Source of the DNA: an uncultured Collinsella sp.
Lineage (GTDB): Bacteria; Actinomycetota; Coriobacteriia; Coriobacteriales; Coriobacteriaceae
NCBI GenBank assembly: GCA_900548365.1
Contig: URKM01000040.1
Location: forward strand, 1 to 17,827
DNA length: 17,827 nt
Reading direction: 5' to 3'
The notes beneath the pieces were generated by a model. That model was not told the origin of the DNA. It made no database searches and was given only the letters and a program-made list of their open reading frames with translations. Shown piece after piece: positions 1 to 6,973 of this stretch. A program made the translations under genes and the position numbers. Each line of letters opens with the position of its first letter. The stretch's first letter is position 1.

Positions 1-130
1 CCGCGCTGGCCGCAGCAGCCGCGGTGCCGGCCGTGGTTGCCGCGGGCGCCGCCTTGCCCGCGTTCGCGGGATTCAGCGCCGCGACCATATTCATGATGGA
101 AGCAACATCGACATGTTGAGAATCAGCCAT
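1..130 (-). CDS. Unknown Ala-rich protein, N-terminal part only
   Basis: An open frame on the minus strand starts with ATG at 130-128 and runs off the left edge, giving 43 residues that begin MADSQHVDVASIMNMVAAL and continue into an Ala/Pro/Thr-rich stretch. A GAGGAG ribosome binding site lies about eight bases upstream, at roughly 138-144, which supports the start. The first 20 residues could form a short amphipathic helix; the Ala-rich part looks like a flexible linker leading to a domain outside the window. There is no signal peptide or membrane segment in what is visible. I do not recognise the protein. It is transcribed divergently from the phosphatase gene at 540. The start is fairly secure because of the ribosome binding site; the function is unknown. 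Confidence 0.6.
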   Translation of the reverse strand, partial: MADSQHVDVASIMNMVAALNPANAGKAAPAATTAGTAAAAASA

Positions 131-235
131 GTAACGAACTCCTCACTACTCAATCGGGTTCACTATCCTACACGACCACCTCGACGCGCGGGGCATGCTT
201 CACGCACTCGCCATGCACCCGACCGCCGCGCACCC

Positions 236-320
236 CTGCCCGCACGACCGCCCGCCTCCGCCCGCACGGCCGCCCGCCTTTGCCCGCGAGGCCCCCGCCT
301 TTGCCTGCACGGCCGCCCGC
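236..320. repeat. GC-rich tandem repeat, four units of 21-22 bases
   Basis: Four imperfect units lie head to tail at 236-256, 257-278, 279-299 and 300-320. Each follows the pattern (t)tgCCCGCacggCCGCCCGCC, and two copies of CCCGCCTTTGCC mark unit boundaries. The strand is pyrimidine-rich and almost all C/G. No ribosome binding site or recognisable protein overlaps it. It may be a slippage-prone low-complexity tract or a structured spacer. Confidence 0.55.
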
Positions 321-382
321 GAGGCCGCTGGCGCGCATCGTCTCGCCCCAAACGGTGCGGACTAATTGCTACCCAGCTGCCG

Positions 383-431
383 CGTATACTTTCCGAACGC
401 TTCCCCGCAGCCGATGTTCGGAAGATATACG
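383..431. promoter_or_regulatory. Long dyad: 16-base arms, 17-base spacer
   Basis: The left arm 383-398 (CGTATACTTTCCGAAC) and right arm 416-431 (GTTCGGAAGATATACG) pair at 14 of 16 positions; the two exceptions are one G-U-compatible pair and one mismatch, whichever strand is transcribed. The inner part reads TTCCGAAC-N17-GTTCGGAA. No T-run follows on either strand, so it is not a typical terminator. It could be a two-site operator or an RNA hairpin. Confidence 0.45.
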
Positions 432-501
432 CATCGTCGAGGTAACATATGCCGAGGACGCCCCGCGCGCCCCTGCCCGCGCGCAGGTTCGCGGCGGGCG
501 C

Positions 502-520
502 TACAATATGTATGCATACA
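502..520 (+). promoter_or_regulatory. Candidate -10 box and overlapping palindromic operator for the phosphatase unit
   Basis: TACAAT at 502-507 matches the -10 consensus at five of six positions. It is followed directly by the perfect palindrome TGTATGCATACA (509-520), which would span the transcription start at about 514. No good -35 box is visible. The ribosome binding site and ATG follow within 25 bases. A repressor bound here would block initiation. Confidence 0.4.
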
Positions 521-539
521 CCGCGTGAGGAGGAACCGC

Positions 540-1028
540 ATGCATCGAATCTTGTTCGTCTGCCACGGCAACATCTGCCGATCAACCATGGCGCAGTTCG
601 TGTTCGAAGAGCTCGTGCGGCGCGCCGGCCGCGAGGACGACTTCGACATAGACTCCGCCGCCACCTCGCGCGAGGAGATCGGCAACCCGCCCCATCGCGG
701 CACCGTCGCGAAGCTGCGCGAAGTCGGAATTCCCGTGGGCACGCACCGCGCTCGGCAGATCACCCGCGATGAATTCAGCCGTTGGGACCGGATCGTCTAC
801 ATGGATGGCGAGAACGAACGCGGGCTGCGCCGCATCCTCGGCGCCGATGCCGCAAGCTTCTGCACGCGGTTGCTCTCGTACACCGGACGAAACGCCGATG
901 TCGCCGACCCGTGGTATACCGGGGACTTCGATGCCACCTATGATGATGTGGTGGCAGGATGCTCGGCGCTGTTCGAGCAGATAACTGGAACCGACGCCCC
1001 CGCCCTGCCGGCGTCGCGCGTGCGCTAG
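540..1028 (+). CDS. Low-molecular-weight protein tyrosine phosphatase
   Basis: This 162-residue protein has the full LMW-PTP signature: the phosphate loop CHGNICRS at residues 8-15 (CX5RS, nucleophile Cys8, Arg14) near the N-terminus, and the catalytic DPWY motif at 123-126 (general acid Asp123). Length matches the family (about 150-165). Members hydrolyse phosphotyrosine, or phosphoarginine in some Gram-positives, in the cytoplasm; the substrate here cannot be told. The start is set by AGGAGG at 528-533, six bases before ATG; the frame is open further upstream but only through non-coding sequence. The stop overlaps the ribosome binding site of the next gene, so the two are very probably co-transcribed. 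No tyrosine kinase gene is visible in the window. Confidence 0.93.
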   Translation: MHRILFVCHGNICRSTMAQFVFEELVRRAGREDDFDIDSAATSREEIGNPPHRGTVAKLREVGIPVGTHRARQITRDEFSRWDRIVYMDGENERGLRRILGADAASFCTRLLSYTGRNADVADPWYTGDFDATYDDVVAGCSALFEQITGTDAPALPASRVR

Positions 1029-1037
1029 GAGCATGGC

Positions 1038-1754
1038 ATGATCGGACTCGGCACCCTCATCGACGCCGCCCTCATCCTCGTGGGCGGCTTCGCCGGCATG
1101 GCGTTCGGCCGCTTCATCAACGGTCGCATCCAGGACACGCTGCTCAAATCAACCGCCGTCGCCATTCTCTTCGTTGGAATCTCCGGTGCGATGGCGGGCA
1201 TGCTCTCCCTGGCCGACGGAGGCCTCTCCGCCGGCAACACCGCGCTGGTCGTAGGATCGCTCGCGCTCGGCTCGCTGATCGGCGAGGTACTCGACCTCGA
1301 ACGGCAGATCGACCGATTCGGCGAGTGGCTCAAATACGCGACGCGCAGCAACGGCGACGCCTCGTTCGTCGACGCTTTCGTGACCACGTCGCTCTCGGTC
1401 GCCGTCGGCGCCATGTCCATCGTCGGATCGATCCAAGACGGCATCACGGGAGACTACACGACCCTCGCGCTGAAAGGAGCCATCGATGCGCTGCTGGTAT
1501 GCACGATGACGGCTTCGATGGGCAAGGGATGCATCTTCTCCGTGATCCCCGTCGTGGTGCTCCAGGGCACGCTGACGGTGCTGGCGAGCGTGCTGCAGCC
1601 GATCATGACCGCGACGGCGCTCGCGAACCTCTCGACGGTGGGATCGATCCTCATCTTCTGCGTGGGCGTCGACCTCATCTGGGGAAAGACCTTCCGCGTC
1701 GCCAATATGCTGCCCGCCGTGCTCATAGCCATGCTCGCCGCCATCTTCATGTAG
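1038..1754 (+). CDS. DUF554 family membrane protein
   Basis: This 238-residue, strongly hydrophobic protein begins MIGLGTLIDAALILVGGFAGM and contains the Gly-rich transmembrane helices and the acidic motif GSLIGEVLDLERQID (about 75-90) typical of the DUF554 (YdfK/YqgA-like) family. Members are inner-membrane proteins with six or seven predicted helices and are often described as possible transporters; the function is not established. TAGGAG at 1026-1031 lies six bases before the ATG and overlaps the stop codon of the phosphatase gene, showing tight coupling. The last helix ends almost at the C-terminus (MLAAIFM). A second ATG at 1033 is out of frame. Family assignment is confident; function is open. 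Confidence 0.88.
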   Translation: MIGLGTLIDAALILVGGFAGMAFGRFINGRIQDTLLKSTAVAILFVGISGAMAGMLSLADGGLSAGNTALVVGSLALGSLIGEVLDLERQIDRFGEWLKYATRSNGDASFVDAFVTTSLSVAVGAMSIVGSIQDGITGDYTTLALKGAIDALLVCTMTASMGKGCIFSVIPVVVLQGTLTVLASVLQPIMTATALANLSTVGSILIFCVGVDLIWGKTFRVANMLPAVLIAMLAAIFM

Positions 1755-1800
1755 CCGGAGCCGGACGCGCCCGACCGAGGTTGAACGCCGTCCATATGCC

Positions 1801-1840
1801 GCGGGGCGCAGGCAACCCGCCCGCACCCCGCCGCTCTTTA
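1801..1840 (+). terminator. Candidate intrinsic terminator after the DUF554 gene
   Basis: The arms GCGGGGCGC (1801-1809) and GCACCCCGC (1823-1831) pair at eight of nine positions with a 13-base loop, followed by CGCTCTTTA, a short U-rich tail on the plus strand. It lies between the convergent DUF554 and prfC stops. On the minus strand no U-run follows the hairpin, so it fits the plus strand better. Confidence 0.5.
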
Positions 1841-3451
1841 AAACTCCACGTTGCCGAACTCGGACAGGACCAGGTCCTTGTTGTGGTCCTTCGCCCAGTC
1901 GATGTTCCACGGACTCGTGAACAGCAGCAGCTTGCCGCCGCGCATGTCCTCGACGCGCAGCGTGTCGCGCGTGAGCGACAGGCCCGCGATGTCGATGCTG
2001 TCGGGCTCGTTCAAGATCCAGCGGATATCGCTGTACGGCAGGGCCTGGCGGCGCACCTCGACGTGGTACTCGCTGCGCAGGCGCTGCTCGAGCACCTCGA
2101 ACTGCAGCGTGCCCACCACGCCCACGATGACGCTCTCCATGCCGGCGCCCAGCTCGCGGAAGATCTGCACGGCGCCCTCCATGGCGAGCTGCTCCATGCC
2201 CTTCACGAACTGCTTGCGCTTGAGCGTGTCGACCTGCGAGATACGGGCGAAGTGCTCGGGCGCGAACGTGGGGATGCCGGCGAACTGCACGTGCTTCTTG
2301 CCCGTGCACAGCGTGTCGCCGATGCTGAAGATACCCGGGTCGAACAGGCCCACGATGTCTCCGGCGTACGCCTCGTCCACGATCGCGCGGTCGTCGGCCA
2401 TCATGGTGGTACCGGTCGCCAGCTTGAGCTTGCGACCGCCCTGCATGTGGAACGCCTCCATGCCGCGCTCGAACTTGCCCGAGCAGATGCGCACGAACGC
2501 GATGCGGTCGCGGTGGTTCTTATCCATGTTGGCCTGGATCTTGAAGACGAAGCCCGAGAACTCCTCGCGCGTGGGCTCGATCACGTCGCCCGTCAGCGCG
2601 TCCACGTGCGTGGAGGGACCGGGGGCCAAGCGCAGGAAGTCCTTCAGGAACGGCTCGACGCCGAAGTTGGTGAGCGCGCTTCCGAAGAACACGGGCGACA
2701 GCTTGCCGGACAGCACGGCGTCCAGGTCGAACTCGGAGTCGGCGCCGTCGAGCAGCTCGATGTCGTCCATCAGGTTCTTGTGGTTGTCCTCGCCGATGAG
2801 CTCGTTCAGGGCCTCGTCGCCCAGCGTGGCCTCGATCTCGTCGACCTTCTTGGTACCGTTGGCGCGGCCGTCGCCCTCGAAGGCGAGCACGTGGCGGCTG
2901 GCGCGGTCGAACACGCCGCGGAAGGTACGGCCGTTGCCGATAGGCCAGTTCATAGGGTACGTGCGGATACCCAGGACGTTCTCGACCTCTTCCATGAGGT
3001 CGAACGGGTCGCGCGTCTCGCGGTCCATCTTGTTCACGAAGGTGAAGATGGGGATGCCGCGCAGGGCGCAGACGCGGAACAGCTTCTTGGTCTGGGCCTC
3101 GACGCCCTTGGCGCCGTCGATCACCATGACCGCGGCGTCGGCGGCCATGAGGGTGCGGTAGGTATCCTCGGAGAAGTCCTGGTGACCGGGGGTGTCGAGG
3201 ATGTTGACGCAGCAGCCGCCGTAGGTGAACTGCAGCACCGAGGAGGTGACGGAGATGCCGCGCTGCTTCTCGATGTCCATCCAGTCGGACACGGCGTGGC
3301 GGGCGTTCTGCTTGCCCTTGACCGAGCCGGCGCTCTGGATCGTGCCGGTGTACAGCAGGAGCTTCTCGGTCAGGGTGGTTTTGCCGGCGTCCGGGTGCGA
3401 GATGATCGCGAACGTGCGGCGCGAGGAGATCTGGTCTGCAAGAGATGCCAT
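1838..3451 (-). CDS. prfC: Peptide chain release factor 3
   Basis: This 537-residue translational GTPase shows the RF3 pattern: G1 loop SHPDAGKTTLTEK at 18-30, the RF3-typical insert following GSVKGKQNARHAVSDWM (about 43-58), the switch I region EKQRGISVTSS (61-71), G3 DTPGHQDF (86-93) and G4 NKMDR (140-144). EF-G-like domains II and III follow. Length matches the family (about 525-540). RF3 uses GTP to recycle RF1/RF2 from the ribosome after peptide release. The ATG at 3451 follows AAAAGGA about eleven bases upstream, a somewhat long spacing, but MASLADQISSRRTFAIISHPDAGKT is the usual RF3 N-terminus. It is transcribed alone, convergent with the DUF554 gene and divergent from the his operon. 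Confidence 0.96.
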   Translation of the reverse strand: MASLADQISSRRTFAIISHPDAGKTTLTEKLLLYTGTIQSAGSVKGKQNARHAVSDWMDIEKQRGISVTSSVLQFTYGGCCVNILDTPGHQDFSEDTYRTLMAADAAVMVIDGAKGVEAQTKKLFRVCALRGIPIFTFVNKMDRETRDPFDLMEEVENVLGIRTYPMNWPIGNGRTFRGVFDRASRHVLAFEGDGRANGTKKVDEIEATLGDEALNELIGEDNHKNLMDDIELLDGADSEFDLDAVLSGKLSPVFFGSALTNFGVEPFLKDFLRLAPGPSTHVDALTGDVIEPTREEFSGFVFKIQANMDKNHRDRIAFVRICSGKFERGMEAFHMQGGRKLKLATGTTMMADDRAIVDEAYAGDIVGLFDPGIFSIGDTLCTGKKHVQFAGIPTFAPEHFARISQVDTLKRKQFVKGMEQLAMEGAVQIFRELGAGMESVIVGVVGTLQFEVLEQRLRSEYHVEVRRQALPYSDIRWILNEPDSIDIAGLSLTRDTLRVEDMRGGKLLLFTSPWNIDWAKDHNKDLVLSEFGNVEF

Positions 3452-3506
3452 GGGCGCGTGCGTCCTTTTCTAACGTGTTCGCGCGAGCGGTCGCCCGCGT
3501 TTCAAG

Positions 3507-3525
3507 TACAAACGTACGTATTGTA
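3507..3525 (-). promoter_or_regulatory. Candidate prfC -10 box within a dyad
   Basis: The plus strand reads TACAA-ACGTACGT-A-TTGTA: a self-complementary ACGTACGT core flanked by TACAA and TTGTA arms that are offset by one base. On the minus strand 3525-3520 reads TACAAT, five of six matches to a -10 box, about 70 bases upstream of the prfC start. No convincing -35 box is visible. Confidence 0.35.
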
Positions 3526-3686
3526 GCGGTATGCGGCGCACCCGCCGCGGGCGGCGGCTGAGCTCACGCATTATGCAGGGGATTTCCATGCTGATGCCCC
3601 GCATCGCAACCGGTTTCGGCGCATGCGGGGACCCTGCGCCCGGCATGTTACGAAACGGGTACCGTCCTCGAAGCGCCGCTCCATCA

Positions 3687-3695
3687 TGGTAAAGT
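3687..3695 (+). promoter_or_regulatory. Candidate extended -10 promoter of the his operon
   Basis: TGGTAAAGT is a TGN extended -10 followed by TAAAGT. It would start transcription near 3702, leaving a leader of about 90 bases. The -35 region (around 3667-3672) is poor, as is common with extended -10 promoters. Confidence 0.35.
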
Positions 3696-3714
3696 GTCCG
3701 AACGCAATCAAGCA

Positions 3715-3748
3715 GCTTCCGATGCCCTTGGACACGCGGCATCGAAGC
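3715..3748 (+). promoter_or_regulatory. Hairpin in the his leader
   Basis: The arms GCTTCCGATGCC (3715-3726) and GGCATCGAAGC (3738-3748) form an 11-pair stem with a single bulged C and an 11-base loop. The hairpin lies between the candidate promoter and the hisZ-hisG ribosome binding site. No U-run follows, so it is not a classic attenuator. It may stabilise the mRNA or be part of a larger leader structure. Confidence 0.4.
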
Positions 3749-3794
3749 CGTCGGCGCACCGGTGACGGGCGCTCGAAAGACAGGGAGGACCGAC

Positions 3795-5516
3795 ATGGCG
3801 ATCGTACCGCGAGGATTCAGGGACATCCTTCCCGATGAGGCGGAGATGCGCGAGCACGTCGCCACCACGGTGAGGGTCCGCCTGAAGCAACACGGGTACC
3901 GTCCCATCGAAACGCCGCTGATCGAATCATCGACCGTCGGCGTCGACGGGGCGCGCCCCTCCGATACGCCCTTCAAGCTCTTCGATGACAACGGCGACCT
4001 CCTCATCGTGAAGCCCGACAACACCACCGCGGTCGTTCGCGCGATCGCGACGCGCATGAGCGAGCGCGACCTGCCGCTCCGCCTGCGCTACGAAGCGCCC
4101 GTGGTACGCCAGCAGCCGCGCGGAACCGCGAGGCGGCGCCAGTTCACGCAGCTCGGATACGAGCTGGTGGGCGAAGGCGGCGACGCCGCGGACGCCGAGA
4201 TGGTCCTCATAGCCGACGAGGCGCTCGCGGCGCTGGGCCTCGACTCCTGGCAGCTCCTCTGCAGCAGCGTCGCCCCCTACCAGGCGCTCCTGGAGCTCGG
4301 CGTCGATGCGCAACTCGCCACCGAGGCACTCGGCCTGGTCCATGCCAACGACTACATCGACCTCGACGCCCTCATCGCCGACAGCGACCTGCCGGCCCCG
4401 CTGAAACGGGCCATGTGCGAGCTGCCCCGCATCACGGGCGGGGCCAAGGCGCTTGACCGCGTGGACGCGCTTCTGCGCGACGCGGGTGCGACGCACTCGA
4501 CGACCACCGAGCTCCGCTCGCTCGTCCAGCGCCTCGCCATGCGCGATGCCGCGATCTGCTCGCGCCTCTCCTTCGACTTCTCGCTCATGAACTCCTTCGG
4601 CTACTACACCGGCCTCGTGCTTAAGGCGTACGCCGGCGACCTCGCAGACCCCGTGGGCTCGGGCGGACGCTACGACGCCGTACTCGACACCGCCCTGGAG
4701 CAGGGCGCAGCAGCTGCCGGGTTCGCCTTCTCGCTCGAACGGCTCACCGAGGCGCTCGAAGCCCAGGCGGAACGTGTCAAACGAGCTCCCGGCGACGTCG
4801 ACGGCGCCACCGCTTCCGCGCCGCTGCGCATCGCCGTACCGAAGGGCTCGCTCAAAGACGACACCATCGCCATGCTCAACGCCGTGGGCATCGACGCCGA
4901 CGGGCTGCGCGATCCGGGCCGTCACCTCATCGTCCCCACGCGAGACGCCCGCGGCGGCGCGGACGGCATCGGCGCGGTGGAGCTCGTCATCGTGCGCGCT
5001 GCCGACGCGCCGGCGTTCGTGGCAGGCGGCGGCGCCGACTGCGGCATCTGCGGCCGCGACTCGATCATCGAGGCAGACCTCGACCTGCTGCAGCTCGTCG
5101 AGCTGGGATACGGCACCTGCCGCTTCATCGAGGCCGAGCCCGCCGGGCGCGCCGGGGCCGCGGAGCGCGCCTACGCCCGCCGCGGCACCCTGCGCGTCGC
5201 CACCAAGTATCCGCGCATCGCCACGAGCTGGTACAAGCAACGCGGCGTGCACGCCGAGGTGGTGGCGCTGCACGGCAACATCGAGCTCGGTCCCATCGTG
5301 GGCATGGCCGACCGCATCGTCGACATCACCGCCACGGGCACGACGCTGCGCGAGAACGACCTCGTCATCACCGGCGAGCTCATGACCTGCACCGCGCGCT
5401 TCTTCGCCAATCCGGGCCGTGCACGCCTCGACCCCCGCGTGCGCGAGCTGGCGCGCCGCCTCGCCGCCTGGCGCGTCGAGGACACGCACGACGATGGCCA
5501 TCGCGGCGAAGCCTGA
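3795..5516 (+). CDS. hisZG: HisZ-HisG fusion: ATP phosphoribosyltransferase, regulatory plus catalytic modules
   Basis: This 573-residue protein catalyses the first step of histidine synthesis, ATP + PRPP to phosphoribosyl-ATP. Residues 1 to about 325 are HisZ, a HisRS-like class II core without the anticodon-binding domain: motif 2-like RLRYEAPVVRQQPRGTARRR (96-115) and FSLMNSFGYYTGLVLKAYA (262-280), then GSGGRYD (288-294). A short linker (about 326-343) leads to short-form HisG, residues 344-565: LRIAVPKGSL at 344-353 and the PRPP loop DITATGTTLRENDL at 510-523. Short HisG lacks its own regulatory domain and normally needs separate HisZ subunits in a hetero-octamer; here both are on one chain, with no stop or frameshift between them. 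The ATG at 3795 has GGGAGG at 3783-3788. It heads the his operon, with hisD 40 bases downstream. Confidence 0.93.
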   Translation: MAIVPRGFRDILPDEAEMREHVATTVRVRLKQHGYRPIETPLIESSTVGVDGARPSDTPFKLFDDNGDLLIVKPDNTTAVVRAIATRMSERDLPLRLRYEAPVVRQQPRGTARRRQFTQLGYELVGEGGDAADAEMVLIADEALAALGLDSWQLLCSSVAPYQALLELGVDAQLATEALGLVHANDYIDLDALIADSDLPAPLKRAMCELPRITGGAKALDRVDALLRDAGATHSTTTELRSLVQRLAMRDAAICSRLSFDFSLMNSFGYYTGLVLKAYAGDLADPVGSGGRYDAVLDTALEQGAAAAGFAFSLERLTEALEAQAERVKRAPGDVDGATASAPLRIAVPKGSLKDDTIAMLNAVGIDADGLRDPGRHLIVPTRDARGGADGIGAVELVIVRAADAPAFVAGGGADCGICGRDSIIEADLDLLQLVELGYGTCRFIEAEPAGRAGAAERAYARRGTLRVATKYPRIATSWYKQRGVHAEVVALHGNIELGPIVGMADRIVDITATGTTLRENDLVITGELMTCTARFFANPGRARLDPRVRELARRLAAWRVEDTHDDGHRGEA

Positions 5517-5556
5517 TCCCCCCGCGCAGTCACCGCCCTCTCCAGAAAGGCATCCC

Positions 5557-6972
5557 ATGAAAACCATCACCCTGCTCCCCGGCGAGCGCCTCACCATATC
5601 CAACCTCGGCCGCGAAGGCGCCGTCCCCGCCCGGATCACCCAGGAGGCCGCAGACATCATCGCCGCCGTGCGCGCCGACGGCGATGCCGCGCTGCATCGC
5701 TTCTGCTCCACCTTCGACGGCATCGACCCGGCCGGCTTCCGCGTCCCGCAGGAGCGCATCGACGCCGCGCTCGATGAAATCGACCCCTCCCTGCTGGCAG
5801 CGCTCGAGAAAGCGTCCGCGCAGATCCGAGATTTCCATGAACGCCAGGTGCGCCAATCCTGGTTCACCACGCGTGCCGACGGCACCATGCTGGGCGTGCA
5901 GGTGACGCCCGTGCGCGCAGCGGGCATCTACGTTCCCGGCGGACGCGCCCAATACCCCTCGACCGTCCTCATGAACGCCATCCCCGCCAAGGTGGCCGGC
6001 GTCGAACGCATCGTGATGGTCACGCCACCCCAGCGCGACGGCGGCATCTCGCCCGCCACGCTCGCCGCGGCCAAAGTCGCCGGCGTCGACGAGATCTACC
6101 TGGTGGGCGGCGCGCAGGCCATCGCCGCGCTCGCCTACGGCACCGAGAGCATCCCGCGCGTGGAAAAGATCACCGGCCCCGGCAACGCCTACGTGGCAGC
6201 CGCCAAGCGCCTGGTCTCGGGCGAGGTGGGCATCGACATGATCGCCGGCCCCTCCGAGGTCTGCGTGCTCGCCGATGCGACCGCCGAGCCCGCCGTCGTC
6301 GCCGCCGACCTCATGGCCCAGGCAGAGCACGACCCGCTGGCAGCCTGCTACCTCGTGACCTGCGACGCGACCCTGGCCAGGCGGGTTACCGAGGCGGTCG
6401 AGGTCCTCTGCGCCCAAAGCCCGCGCGCCGAGATCACCTGCGCCTCCCTCGCCGACCAGGGGACTATCGTGATAGCACCCGACCTCGCGACCGCCGTCGA
6501 CGCCGTGAACGCCATCGCGCCCGAGCACCTCGAACTCCACTGCGCCGACGCCCTTGGGCTGCTCGGCTCCATTCGCAACGCGGGCGCCATCTTCGTGGGC
6601 GCCTGGAGCTCCGAACCGTTGGGCGATTACGTGGCGGGCCCCAACCACACCCTGCCGACCGGCGGCACCGCGCAGTTCTCCAGTCCGCTTTCCGTCGATG
6701 ACTTCGTTACCAGCTCGTCGGTCATCTGCTACACGCCGCAGGGCCTGCTCGCCGACGCCCCCGCCACCCAGACCATGGCGCACGCAGAGGGCCTATGGGC
6801 GCACGCCCTCTCCGCCGGGCTGCGTCGCCGCCTCATCGATGAGGGCGCGGCGGCGGTCGCGACCGACGCCCTCGCCGAGGCCGACCTCACCGCCATCGCC
6901 TGGCCCGCCGATGACGCCGCGACGGTGGCAGCGGGCGCCGGCCGAACCGTGGCAAACGAAGAGGCGATGTAG
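5557..6972 (+). CDS. hisD: Histidinol dehydrogenase
   Basis: This 471-residue enzyme oxidises L-histidinol to L-histidine in two NAD-dependent steps. The zinc ligands are present at Gln255, His258 (in AQAEHDP), Asp357 (EPLGDYVAGPNH) and His416 (GLWAHALS), and the catalytic pair Glu323-His324 is in APEHLEL. The NAD-site region TGPGNAYVAAAKR is at 207-219 and the IAGPSEV motif at 229-235. It is longer than the usual 430-440 residues because of an Ala-rich C-terminal tail of about 45 residues after the last conserved region. ATG at 5557 follows AGAAAGG (5544-5550) at six bases; the frame is open upstream only over the end of hisZ-hisG. hisC starts two bases after its stop codon. Confidence 0.96.
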   Translation: MKTITLLPGERLTISNLGREGAVPARITQEAADIIAAVRADGDAALHRFCSTFDGIDPAGFRVPQERIDAALDEIDPSLLAALEKASAQIRDFHERQVRQSWFTTRADGTMLGVQVTPVRAAGIYVPGGRAQYPSTVLMNAIPAKVAGVERIVMVTPPQRDGGISPATLAAAKVAGVDEIYLVGGAQAIAALAYGTESIPRVEKITGPGNAYVAAAKRLVSGEVGIDMIAGPSEVCVLADATAEPAVVAADLMAQAEHDPLAACYLVTCDATLARRVTEAVEVLCAQSPRAEITCASLADQGTIVIAPDLATAVDAVNAIAPEHLELHCADALGLLGSIRNAGAIFVGAWSSEPLGDYVAGPNHTLPTGGTAQFSSPLSVDDFVTSSSVICYTPQGLLADAPATQTMAHAEGLWAHALSAGLRRRLIDEGAAAVATDALAEADLTAIAWPADDAATVAAGAGRTVANEEAM

Positions 6973-6973
6973 C

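Larger units (their letters stand above)
131..539. other. Divergent intergenic region with repeat, dyad and palindrome
   Basis: This 409-base gap separates two divergent genes. From left to right it holds a CACTATCCTACAC stretch whose minus-strand reading TAGGAT could be a weak -10 for the left gene, a GC-rich tandem repeat (236-320), a long imperfect dyad (383-431), a TACAAT -10-like box (502-507) and a perfect 12-base palindrome (509-520). Short open frames cross it in several frames, but none has a ribosome binding site or protein-like composition, so I read it as non-coding. Confidence 0.6.
3452..3794. other. Divergent region between prfC and the his operon
   Basis: This 343-base gap has no convincing gene. 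On the prfC side it holds a -10-like box and the dyad at 3507-3525. In the middle is a hairpin with arms CCCCGCATCGC (3597-3607) and GCGCATGCGGGG (3619-3630), one bulge, and a loop containing AACCGGTT. On the his side are an extended -10 at 3687-3695, a hairpin at 3715-3748 and a smaller one (CCGTC/GACGG) just after it. I see no T-box core, and no leader peptide with a run of His codons. Confidence 0.55.

Noticed and set aside
163..528. Several overlapping short open frames in the left intergenic region
   Set aside because: They lack ribosome binding sites and consist of Arg/Pro/Ala runs that follow the tandem repeat.
959..3526. An 855-codon open frame on the plus strand opposite prfC
   Set aside because: It is antisense to a clear RF3 gene, has an Ala/His/Val/Leu-rich composition typical of shadow frames in GC-rich DNA, and matches no known protein.
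3640..3680. GGGTACCGTC as a T-box core
   Set aside because: It does not match the T-box bulge sequence (GGTGGNACCGCG), and the expected terminator and antiterminator pair is absent.
3723..3800. A possible leader peptide starting MPLDTRHRS before hisZG
   Set aside because: There is no ribosome binding site, the His codons are scattered rather than in a run, and the frame continues into hisZG out of phase.
3927..5927. A 666-codon open frame on the minus strand opposite hisZG and hisD
   Set aside because: The same shadow effect: it spans two real genes and the gap between them, and its composition is not protein-like.
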